A stretch of 64,000 nucleotides of DNA. Source: Solea solea (taxonomy: Eukaryota; Chordata; Actinopteri; Pleuronectiformes; Soleidae). The translations under genes and the position numbers were made by a program. This document shows, one piece after another, positions 13,152-24,400 of the stretch (position 1 is its first letter; every line of letters starts with the position of its first letter). The DNA is taken from positions 20,511,295 to 20,575,294 of the forward strand of contig NC_081154.1 of assembly GCF_958295425.1 (NCBI RefSeq), written 5' to 3'. Below the pieces are notes generated by a model. It was not told the DNA's origin. It did not search any database and saw nothing but the letters and a program-made list of their open reading frames with translations.

Positions 13152-13390
13152 ATGCCCAGAACGAAGCACAAGGTGAAGCTCATGGAGCTCATGGAGCCTG
13201 GCGAGGAGGCTACTGCTGTGGAAACAGCAGCAGCACTGACACAGATATTTTCCGAGCAATGGATCAAAAAATGTCTGAAAACATCACCAAAGCCATAGAC
13301 GCTAAAATAAACACGGTGCTTGAGGCTATAAGAGACCAAACAACCCAAATTCAGGCGCTAGGCACCCGAGTGGAAGAGGTGAAAGGCCGA
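13152..13390 (+). pseudogene. L1-type LINE ORF1 N-terminal fragment
   Basis: ATG at 13152 opens MPRTKHKVKLMELMEPGEEA. A second frame starting at 13258 continues with MDQKMSENITKAIDAKIN and a coiled-coil-like stretch up to EEVKGRV. This pattern, a basic start followed by a coiled coil, is that of the L1 ORF1 RNA-binding protein. The frame break and the lack of any C-terminal part or ORF2 make it a remnant. Confidence 0.55.
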
Positions 13391-13690
13391 GTTCCAACCA
13401 ATCCAATTCAACTTTATTTATAAAGCACTTTAAAAAACAACAAGAGCTGAAACAAAGTGCTGTACAACAGAGATAAATAAGATAAATAAAATATAAGAAA
13501 TGACATCATAGGCCTCGACAACAAGCCATAAAACATACAATAAAACACTGTAGAAAGTATTAATAAAAATATACAATAAAACTCTAAAATACTGTTGAAA
13601 GTATTAATAAAAACAAATGAAAAAGTCATACAATAGAACTACAAAAAGATCAAAACCAATGTCTCATACTTGGTTGAAAGCCAAAGAGTA
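13391..13690 (+). repeat. retroelement 3' tail fragment
   Basis: Contains CAACTTTATTTATAAAGCAC followed by an A-rich stretch with repeated ATAAAA blocks, a tail type shared by many fish LINEs and SINEs. No coding sequence. Confidence 0.45.
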
Positions 13691-13699
13691 AAAATGGGT

Positions 13700-14330
13700 T
13701 TTAAGATGTGTTTTAAAAGTGGACAGTGAAGGGGCGTGTCTAACAGACTGTATTTATGGGGTCACATATTTTCCTTCATCCAATCAGCTTGAATCAAACA
13801 AAAGATTTCAGTTTCAGAACAGGTAAAAACTCAATATGTGACATATGACAAACTTTGGGGGGTCAAACACAAATATGGCTTGTGGGGACAGTTTACTTAC
13901 AACACACAAATCGAGCCACTTGGGGGTTTAATGACTGACAAATCTCAAACCACTATGTGCAAAATAAGGCTTGTTCAAACAAGGACAAAGCAGCCGCTGA
14001 GCTGTTGCCTGGATTCAAAATCCAGTGAAGACTTCCAGAAACAGGCTGTCCTTTCAAGCAGAGGAGTCTGTGTCCTCCGGTGAGATGGAGAAAGTGAGGG
14101 CAGGAGGAGGGGAAACCTGACTTTTGTATCGTTTGTGACACATGGGGTCACATGTTACAAAGTGACCACTGAGGTGGGCTTGACACTGAAAGACAAGGGA
14201 TCTTGATAGACTGAGTTTTATGAACTTCTTTGTCTTTGAGCAAAGGGCCATGTGGTCTCCATCTTGACTTTTACATTTCCATAACCAACACATACTCTCC
14301 ATGAGACTCTGTTAGGAACGGTGAATACAC
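13700..14330. other. unassigned intergenic DNA
   Basis: I see no convincing gene. Short open frames here lack splice signals or recognisable motifs. Confidence 0.4.
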
Positions 14331-14790
14331 TGCTTGGACCCGAATGCACGAGACAGGAGGCACGATGAATGATTTCAAGAGTCTTCATTTTCCTCTTGAA
14401 AAAGCAGGCAAAAACAAAATCGCTTCTTCACAGAAGGAGAAACGAAACTTGACGAAAACAAAATCACTTCTTTACAGAAGGAGAAAAAACAAGACTTGAC
14501 TTGGCACTTGAGCTATGGCGACGCAAACTTGGACTCTGACGTGTTCCCTCGTAAGCATAAACAACGCAATGGCAAAAGACAAAGGAACTGGGGACACTAT
14601 ATAGGGGAGAGGGAATCACGGGTAGGTGCGAGTGATTACTTAAGGATCACCAGGTGAAATGCATGAGGGAATTAGGGGAGCTGTGTCAAAACAACTGAGG
14701 AAACTACGAGACAGGAAGACATGACATTTACCAAAATAAAAGGGGAAGTGAAAATCAAACCCAAACCAAAAGTGACATAACCTAATTTTT
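14330..14790. repeat. dispersed repeat with a roughly 45-bp internal tandem duplication
   Basis: Two similar blocks, each with AAAACAAAATC, CTTCTT and ACAGAAGGAGAAA followed by ACTTGAC, lie at about 14409-14453 and 14455-14497. The sequence resembles the body of a non-autonomous fish transposon or LTR; boundaries were not found. Confidence 0.4.
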
Positions 14791-14830
14791 GCCACCTCTC
14801 CATACATTGCTGTCATGTTGGGATAGATCC

Positions 14831-14905
14831 AGGGTCTGCAACCTGCGGCTCGAGGGCCACATGTGGCTCTTTGGCCCTTCTGCAGTGGCTCCGTGTAGCT
14901 TTGAA
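14831..14905. repeat. transposon-terminus-like segment
   Basis: Contains GTCTGCAACCTGCGGCTCGA and CACATGTGGCTCTTTGG, a palindromic arrangement common at ends of hAT-type repeats in vertebrates. Only one end is clear. Confidence 0.4.
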
Positions 14906-15299
14906 TAAAGAATTTGCACTGTATTAATTTGTAAGTGTGTGCACTATTCAGTCAGTGACGGGGCTGAGGGAGCGGCTCCGTCACAACACTTTTATGTCAA
15001 TGTATTTCATACAGTGAGTCCATATTGTACATTTGTACACAGACTTTGTCTTCAGTGAGGTTTTTCACCTCTGGTAGCGCTACCTAGTGGACAGGTAGCA
15101 GAACTACTTTGTGTCATGTGTGACTGTGTCCATGTTGTGTCCAAGTAAAGTTTGACATTGTGTCCATGTTTGTTCTTGGATAACATCACCAAAGTTCAAT
15201 GAGACACCTGTCAGTGAAGGGGGAGGAGTCTGGACAGGTATCAAAGGCTGAACTGGGTCTAGTGTCACACTGATTTATTTAGACTTTGACTCTGAAGGT

Positions 15300-15434
15300 A
15301 TGAGGACGTGACTTTGTGTCCTCAGATCAGACACAGAAAGACGGCAGGACAGACGAGAGACAACCGGCAGTGTCTGGTGTCCACGTGAAGGTGGACAGTG
15401 TGTGTGTGAGTGGACCTGAGCTCAGTTCAGCAGG
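15300..15434 (+). other. possible 5' UTR exon of the downstream NLR gene
   Basis: A segment beginning after TGTGTCCTCAG and ending TTCAGCAG followed by GTGAGAC looks like a non-coding exon with a good donor. Its composition resembles 5' UTR exons of fish NLRC3-like genes as I remember them; that resemblance is not tested. If it belongs to the NLR at 31440, its intron is about 16 kb and contains the whole satellite. Confidence 0.3.
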
Positions 15435-15651
15435 TGAGACTCTTACCTGACAAATGTGACACTGTCTGGACTGTGATTGGCTGCTGCTCATATAGATCCA
15501 TGTTATTCAGGTCATTTCTATGAGTGACAGTGTGTTTGTGTGTCCTCAGTAAAATCACTGCTGAATCTTTATCATCTGACTTTTTGTTTTCAACATTCCT
15601 GCATGAAGAGTCTGAACTGGTCTGACAGCTTCCATCAACAGATCAACAAAG

Positions 15652-15893
15652 TACGTGTGTGTACTTGTGCGTACTTGTGTGTACGTGTGCGTACTTGTGC
15701 GTACTTGTGTGTACGTGTGTGTACTTGTGCGTACTTGTGTGTACGTGTGCGTACTTGTGCGTACTTGTGTGTACGTGTGTGTACTTGTGCGTACTTGTGT
15801 GTACGTGTGCGTACTTGTGCGTACTTGTGTGTACGTGTGTGTACTTGTGCGTACTTGTGTGTACGTGTGCGTACTTGTGTGTACTTGTGCGTT
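15652..15893. repeat. minisatellite, 60-bp period with 10-bp sub-unit
   Basis: Blocks of GTACTTGTGC, GTACTTGTGT and GTACGTGTGY alternate in a fixed order. The 60-bp blocks from 15661, 15721 and 15781 are identical, and a fourth copy (15841) diverges near its end. Because 60 is divisible by 3, several frames stay open on both strands; none has coding support. Confidence 0.95.
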
Positions 15894-15945
15894 CTTGCAT
15901 ACTCCCGTACTTCATCAACCCTAACGTCATCAGCCTCAATCCAAG

Positions 15946-16110
15946 TTACATTACATGTCATTTAGCAGACGCTTTTATCCAAAGTGACTTACAATAAGTG
16001 CATTTAAACATTTGGGTACAAACAAGAGTTAGAAGTAAGTAAGAGCTTCAAGTAAACCAAACTATAAAGTGCTCGTCATAAGTGCGTTGCATAAGTGCAA
16101 GTGTTTTTTT
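15946..16110 (+). repeat. dispersed teleost repeat (CATTTAGCAGACGC type)
   Basis: TTACATGTCATTTAGCAGAC followed by GCTTTTATCCAAAGTGACTT is a very common fish interspersed segment. A second copy lies at 51613-51672. Confidence 0.7.
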
Positions 16111-16219
16111 TTTTTTCTGTTCTGTTCCAATTCTCAAGTAAGGAAACAGCGAGTACGGTTCTCAAACCCGGAAGTGTTCTCGCTCCACCCATTTTACCAA
16201 GTATGCATTGGGTGGTGAC

Positions 16220-16832
16220 CATGGATGTATTATAACAACTGGATAGAGCACCGCCCCCTCTGCCTTGAAGACAATTTTGTCATAGTGGCCACCTCTGTGA
16301 ACTGCAACAAAGAATACTCACGGGCCCAGAAAGCAATTTTCCCATTGAGCACAATAGTAAAAGAGACGCCTATAAAACTGTTCACAGGACACCTCGAGAC
16401 ATGTATAGATCTTTCTATTCTATATTTTTAATTCATGTTTCACATTTGAAAAACCTTCCTAAAGGCCATAAAAAGCCCAGAAAATTGGTATTTCTCAGAG
16501 TGACGTCACAGCTGAGTACGGCTACAGCAAAGCACGGTCATGTGGCGCTGCGGGAACGGCTGCTGTCAGGGAAACGTACGATGTGAAAACTTTACGAGAA
16601 ATGTGAATAAATGAAGGCAATGAGGAGTTTTCTTTTACATTTTTAACGCGCCAAGCAAGTCGAGAATGCGGACGGCTCTTTCACATAGCCGAAAGGCATC
16701 ATGGGGGTTAACACTAGTGCGCATGCTCATGCTCTACACAACCTGGACATAAACGTGGAAGTCAGTTTTTGGCATATGTGCTGGGTGAGCCAGAGTGGCG
16801 GTGCTCTATCCAGTTCTTTTAATACATCCATG
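16220..16832. mobile_element. hAT-like MITE with long TIRs and 8-bp target duplication
   Basis: The element begins CATGGATGTATTA and ends TAATACATCCATG. Terminal inverted repeats extend about 36 bp with three mismatches, up to GATAGAGCACCGCC. Flanking octamers GTGGTGAC and GAGGTGAC match at 7 of 8 positions. The 613-bp interior has no transposase frame. Confidence 0.8.
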
Positions 16833-16944
16833 GAGGTGACTTAAGCGTACTTGGAAAGCCATGTATCCCAGAATGCATTTCGGCGGAGCATAGCAGCAGA
16901 TAATATAAATATAAATCTGAAATAAATATTTTTCTGTGTCTGGA

Positions 16945-17235
16945 ACAAAGTTTTATGACGTATTTATAGTTTGGCAGCCATGTTTGTCGGAGGTGATAAG
17001 CTCCGCCTCTGCGGACGCTCGGCGCTCACTGTGCCCGGCACAGAGCAGCGTTACCTCGGCCTGTCCTGATGAAATGATCCGCTGGCTCAGACGTCGCTGT
17101 CATTACATGCTCGGTGTGATCCATAGATTTGTTGTTGACGTGTTATTTTGTTTTTAATGGAAACGTTTTGACCTGACAGTTTAAAAGTTTGTATATTATT
17201 AATGTTTTATTTATTTTAACTTTGAATTTAAAATT
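16945..17235 (+). repeat. left arm of a long inverted repeat
   Basis: The stretch from TATGACGTATTTATAGTTTG through CAGAGCAGCGTTACCTC to TTATTTATTTTAACTTTGAA is found inverted in two pieces, at 18250-18465 and at 30720-30810. The right arm is split by the 23-bp satellite. No coding sequence. Confidence 0.75.
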
Positions 17236-17255
17236 ATATTAAAGTCGCACGGTCA

Positions 17256-17655
17256 TTGTCAGTCAGTCAGTCAGTCAGTCAGTCATCATCTACCGCTATA
17301 TCCTCTGCCAGAGGGTCGTGGGGGGTGCTGTGCCAATCTCAGCTACATCGGGCGATAGGCGGGGTCACACCCTGGACAGTTCGCCAGTCCATCGCAGGGC
17401 CACACACAGATAGAGACAAACAACCATTCACTCTCACACTCACTCCTATGGTCAATTTAGAGTGTCCAATTTACCTATCCCCACATTGCATGTTTTTGGA
17501 CTGTGGGAGGAAGCCGGAGAACCCGGAGAGAACCCACGCACACACGGGGAGAACATGCAAACTCCATGCAGAAAGGCCCTTGTTCCAACCGGGGCTCGAA
17601 CCTGGGTCTTCTCGCTGCAAGGCGAGAGTGCTAACCACTACACCACCGTGTGGCC
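17256..17655 (-). mobile_element. tRNA-derived SINE, minus strand
   Basis: On the minus strand, GTGGTGTAGTGGTTAGCACT (A-box-like) and AGGTTCGAGCCCC (B-box) form a tRNA-like head at 17590-17655. A conserved central part follows (CATGTTCTCCCCGTG, TTCCTCCCACAGTCC), then a LINE-like tail. The element ends in a short CAGT/ACTG tandem at 17256-17284. It is of the V-SINE/HpaI general type; the exact family is uncertain. Confidence 0.8.
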
Positions 17656-17690
17656 CCACAGTCATTGTATCTGTATTTAAATATAATATG

Positions 17691-17727
<37 letters not shown>

Positions 17728-18240
17728 TTCAATGCTGTAATATATCTATTTCCACATTGTACTGTATATTTTAATAAAAATAAATTAATAAATGAAGTTA
17801 AATATTTTCAATGTGAAAATAATAACAATATATATGCATTTATTTAAAGTATTTCATATGTTCATTCATCAACACTGTAGGAGGCGCTAATGCGGATTAA
17901 GCACTTGGCGCCACCCACAATTCAAACAGTAGAACGAGGAAATACGCTGCTGTTCCAACTGAAGAATCATACTTGTGTATTCCAGTACTTGGCAAGTATG
18001 TACTCCAGGCGTACTTCTCAAGTATATACTACCCAAGTACGCAAGTACATCCTTTTATTCTTGAGTATTGAGAAACGGCCATTGCCTCGCGTTTACACTG
18101 TGTTTTGTAACAACCTTTTTATGTACTATGACACAAGCTGCTGTACTTTCACAAAATTCAGCAAAGTCAGCCAAAAATTTCAAGCACTTGTCCGCCATGA
18201 CGGTTGGAGAGTAAGCGACGCAGTGCGACGTCAAACATAG
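17656..18240. other. intergenic DNA with a CA microsatellite
   Basis: A (CA)n run at 17700-17727 is followed by AT-rich DNA and a CAAGTATGTACT-type sequence (17980-18060). I recognise no gene. Confidence 0.5.
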
Positions 18241-18249
18241 AGCAGTGTT

Positions 18250-18465
18250 ACTGTGCCAATCTCAGTTGACATTCAAAGTCAAAATAAATAAAACATTAAT
18301 AATATACAAACTTTCAAACTGTTTACAAAACGTTTACATTAGAAACAAAATAACGGGTCAACAACAAATCTATCGATCACACGAAGCATCTAATGACAGC
18401 GATGTCAGCGGATCATTTCATCAGGACAGGCTGAGGTAACGCTGCTCTGCCCCACGCACTGTTAT
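18250..18465 (-). repeat. right arm of the inverted repeat, inner half
   Basis: The reverse complement reads CAGAGCAGCGTTACCTCAGC through GTATATTATTAATGTTTTATTTA, matching 17037-17215 with scattered differences and small indels. It stops at the satellite edge near 18470. Confidence 0.75.
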
Positions 18466-18480
18466 GAGGGGCCGTCAGGG

Positions 18481-21400
18481 CTCTCATACGCACATATGAA
18501 ACGCTCTCATACGCACTTATGAAACGCGCTCATACGCACATATGAAACGCGCTCATACGCACATATGAAACGCTCTCATACGCACATATGAAACGCTCTC
18601 ATACGCACATATGAAACGCGCTCATACGCACATATGAAACGCTCTCATACGCACATATGAAACGCGCTCATACGCACATATGAAACGCTCTCATACGCAC
18701 ATATGAAACGCGCTCATACGCACATATGAAACGCTCTCATACGCACATATGAAACGCGCTCATGCGCACATATGAAACGCTCTCATGCGCACATATGAAA
18801 CGCTCTCATACGCACATATGAAACGCTCTCATACGCACTTATGAAACGCGCTCATACGCACATATGAAACGCGCTCATACGCACATATGAAACGCTCTCA
18901 TACGCACATATGAAACGCGCTCATACGCACATATGAAACGCGCTCATACGCACATATGAAACGCTCTCATACGCACATATGAAACGCGCTCATACGCACA
19001 TATGAAACGCTCTCATGCGCAAATATGAAACGCGCTCATACGCACATATGAAACGCTCTCATGCGCACATATATGAAACGCGCTCATACGCACATATGAA
19101 ACGCGCTCATACGCACATATGAAACGCTCTCATACGCACATATGAAACGCGCTCATACGCACATATGAAACGCTCTCATACGCACATATGAAACGCTCTC
19201 ATACGCACATATGAAACGCGCTCATACGCACATATGAAACGCTCTCATACGCACATATGAAACGCGCTCATACGCACATATGAAACGCTCTCATACGCAC
19301 ATATGAAACGCTCTCATGCGCACATATGAAACGCTCTCATGCGCACTTATGAAACGCTCTCATGCGCACATATGAAACGCTCTCATGCGCACATATGAAA
19401 CGCTCTCATGCGCACATATATGAAACGCTCTCATACGCACATATGAAACGCTCTCATACGCACATATGAAACGCTCTCATGCGCACATATGAAACGCTCT
19501 CATGCGCACATATATGAAACGCTCTCATGCGCACATATGAAACGCTCTCATACGCACTTATGAAACACGCTCATACGCACATATGAAACGCTCTCATACG
19601 CACATATGAAACGCTCTCATACGCACATATGAAACGCGCTCATACGCACATATGAAACGCTCTCATACGCACATATGAAACGCTCTCATACGCACATATG
19701 AAACGCGCTCATACGCACATATGAAACGCTCTCATACGCACATATGAAACGCGCTCATGCGCACATATGAAACGCTCTCATGCGCACATATGAAACGCTC
19801 TCATACGCACATATGAAACGCTCTCATACGCACTTATGAAACGCGCTCATACGCACATATGAAACGCGCTCATACGCACATATGAAACGCTCTCATACGC
19901 ACATATGAAACGCGCTCATACGCACATATGAAACGCGCTCATACGCACATATGAAACGCTCTCATACGCACATATGAAACGCGCTCATACGCACATATGA
20001 AACGCTCTCATGCGCAAATATGAAACGCGCTCATACGCACATATGAAACGCTCTCATGCGCACATATATGAAACGCGCTCATACGCACATATGAAACGCG
20101 CTCATACGCACATATGAAACGCTCTCATACGCACATATGAAACGCGCTCATACGCACATATGAAACGCTCTCATACGCACATATGAAACGCTCTCATACG
20201 CACATATGAAACGCGCTCATACGCACATATGAAACGCTCTCATACGCACATATGAAACGCGCTCATACGCACATATGAAACGCTCTCATACGCACATATG
20301 AAACGCTCTCATGCGCACATATGAAACGCTCTCATGCGCACTTATGAAACGCTCTCATGCGCACATATGAAACGCTCTCATGCGCACATATGAAACGCTC
20401 TCATGCGCACATATATGAAACGCTCTCATACGCACATATGAAACGCTCTCATACGCACATATGAAACGCTCTCATGCGCACATATGAAACGCTCTCATGC
20501 GCACATATATGAAACGCTCTCATGCGCACATATGAAACGCTCTCATACGCACTTATGAAACACGCTCATACGCACATATGAAACACGCTCATACGCACAT
20601 ATGAAACGCTCTCATGCGCACATATGAAACGCTCTCATGCGCACATATGAAACGCTCTCATGCGCACATATGAAACGCTCTCATACGCACATATGAAACG
20701 CTCTCATGCGCACATATGAAACGCTCTCATGCGCACATGTATGAAACGCTCTCATACGCACATATGAAACGCTCTCATACGCACATATGAAACGCGCTCA
20801 TGCGCACTTAAGAAACGCTCTCATACGCACTTATGAAACACGCTCATACGCACATATGAAACACGCTCATACGCACATATGAAACGCTCTCATGCGCACA
20901 TATGAAACGCTCTCATGCGCACATATGAAACGCTCTCATGCGCACATATGAAACGCTCTCATACGCACATATGAAACGCTCTCATACGCACTTATGAAAC
21001 GCGCTCATACGCACATATGAAACGCGCTCATACGCACATATGAAACGCTCTCATACGCACATATGAAACGCGCTCATACGCACATATGAAACGCTCTCAT
21101 ACGCACATATGAAACGCGCTCATACGCACATATGAAACGCTCTCATACGCACATATGAAACGCGCTCATACGCACATATGAAACGCTCTCATGCGCACAT
21201 ATGAAACGCTCTCATACGCACATATGAAACGCTCTCATACGCACTTATGAAACGCGCTCATACGCACATATGAAACGCGCTCATACGCACATATGAAACG
21301 CTCTCATACGCACATATGAAACGCGCTCATACGCACATATGAAACGCTCTCATACGCACATATGAAACGCGCTCATACGCACATATGAAACGCTCTCATA

Positions 21401-24400
21401 CGCACATATGAAACGCGCTCATACGCACATATGAAACGCTCTCATGCGCAAATATGAAACGCGCTCATACGCACATATGAAACGCTCTCATACGCACATA
21501 TGAAACGCTCTCATACGCACATATGAAACGCGCTCATACGCACATATGAAACGCTCTCATACGCACATATGAAACGCGCTCATACGCACATATGAAACGC
21601 TCTCATACGCACATATGAAACGCGCTCATACGCACATATGAAACGCTCTCATACGCACATATGAAACGCGCTCATGCGCACATATGAAACGCTCTCATGC
21701 GCACATATGAAACGCTCTCATACGCACATATGAAACGCTCTCATACGCACTTATGAAACGCGCTCATACGCACATATGAAACGCGCTCATACGCACATAT
21801 GAAACGCTCTCATACGCACATATGAAACGCGCTCATACGCACATATGAAACGCGCTCATACGCACATATGAAACGCTCTCATACGCACATATGAAACGCG
21901 CTCATACGCACATATGAAACGCTCTCATGCGCAAATATGAAACGCGCTCATACGCACATATGAAACGCTCTCATGCGCACATATATGAAACGCGCTCATA
22001 CGCACATATGAAACGCGCTCATACGCACATATGAAACGCTCTCATACGCACATATGAAACGCGCTCATACGCACATATGAAACGCTCTCATACGCACATA
22101 TGAAACGCTCTCATACGCACATATGAAACGCGCTCATACGCACATATGAAACGCTCTCATACGCACATATGAAACGCGCTCATACGCACATATGAAACGC
22201 TCTCATACGCACATATGAAACGCTCTCATGCGCACATATGAAACGCTCTCATGCGCACTTATGAAACGCTCTCATGCGCACATATGAAACGCTCTCATGC
22301 GCACATATGAAACGCTCTCATGCGCACATATATGAAACGCTCTCATACGCACATATGAAACGCTCTCATACGCACATATGAAACGCTCTCATGCGCACAT
22401 ATGAAACGCTCTCATGCGCACATATATGAAACGCTCTCATGCGCACATATGAAACGCTCTCATACGCACTTATGAAACACGCTCATACGCACATATGAAA
22501 CGCTCTCATACGCACATATGAAACGCTCTCATACGCACATATGAAACGCGCTCATACGCACATATGAAACGCTCTCATACGCACATATGAAACGCTCTCA
22601 TACGCACATATGAAACGCGCTCATACGCACATATGAAACGCTCTCATACGCACATATGAAACGCGCTCATGCGCACATATGAAACGCTCTCATGCGCACA
22701 TATGAAACGCTCTCATACGCACATATGAAACGCTCTCATACGCACTTATGAAACGCGCTCATACGCACATATGAAACGCGCTCATACGCACATATGAAAC
22801 GCTCTCATACGCACATATGAAACGCGCTCATACGCACATATGAAACGCGCTCATACGCACATATGAAACGCTCTCATACGCACATATGAAACGCGCTCAT
22901 ACGCACATATGAAACGCTCTCATGCGCAAATATGAAACGCGCTCATACGCACATATGAAACGCTCTCATGCGCACATATATGAAACGCGCTCATACGCAC
23001 ATATGAAACGCGCTCATACGCACATATGAAACGCTCTCATACGCACATATGAAACGCGCTCATACGCACATATGAAACGCTCTCATACGCACATATGAAA
23101 CGCTCTCATACGCACATATGAAACGCGCTCATACGCACATATGAAACGCTCTCATACGCACATATGAAACGCGCTCATACGCACATATGAAACGCTCTCA
23201 TACGCACATATGAAACGCTCTCATGCGCACATATGAAACGCTCTCATGCGCACTTATGAAACGCTCTCATGCGCACATATGAAACGCTCTCATGCGCACA
23301 TATGAAACGCTCTCATGCGCACATATATGAAACGCTCTCATACGCACATATGAAACGCTCTCATACGCACATATGAAACGCTCTCATGCGCACATATGAA
23401 ACGCTCTCATGCGCACATATATGAAACGCTCTCATGCGCACATATGAAACGCTCTCATACGCACTTATGAAACACGCTCATACGCACATATGAAACACGC
23501 TCATACGCACATATGAAACGCTCTCATGCGCACATATGAAACGCTCTCATGCGCACATATGAAACGCTCTCATGCGCACATATGAAACGCTCTCATACGC
23601 ACATATGAAACGCTCTCATGCGCACATATGAAACGCTCTCATGCGCACATGTATGAAACGCTCTCATACGCACATATGAAACGCTCTCATACGCACATAT
23701 GAAACGCGCTCATGCGCACTTAAGAAACGCTCTCATACGCACTTATGAAACACGCTCATACGCACATATGAAACACGCTCATACGCACATATGAAACGCT
23801 CTCATGCGCACATATGAAACGCTCTCATGCGCACATATGAAACGCTCTCATGCGCACATATGAAACGCTCTCATACGCACATATGAAACGCTCTCATACG
23901 CACTTATGAAACGCGCTCATACGCACATATGAAACGCGCTCATACGCACATATGAAACGCTCTCATACGCACATATGAAACGCGCTCATACGCACATATG
24001 AAACGCTCTCATACGCACATATGAAACGCGCTCATACGCACATATGAAACGCTCTCATACGCACATATGAAACGCGCTCATACGCACATATGAAACGCTC
24101 TCATGCGCACATATGAAACGCTCTCATACGCACATATGAAACGCTCTCATACGCACTTATGAAACGCGCTCATACGCACATATGAAACGCGCTCATACGC
24201 ACATATGAAACGCTCTCATACGCACATATGAAACGCGCTCATACGCACATATGAAACGCTCTCATACGCACATATGAAACGCGCTCATACGCACATATGA
24301 AACGCTCTCATACGCACATATGAAACGCGCTCATACGCACATATGAAACGCTCTCATGCGCAAATATGAAACGCGCTCATACGCACATATGAAACGCTCT

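Noticed and set aside
15540..15997. Several long overlapping open frames rich in Cys/Val/Tyr or His/Thr
   Set aside because: They are produced by the 60-bp minisatellite, are open on both strands, and have no splice or start context.
17590..17655. Possible tRNA gene on the minus strand
   Set aside because: The A- and B-box-like motifs belong to the head of a SINE, with SINE body and tail attached; there is no proper tRNA 3' half.
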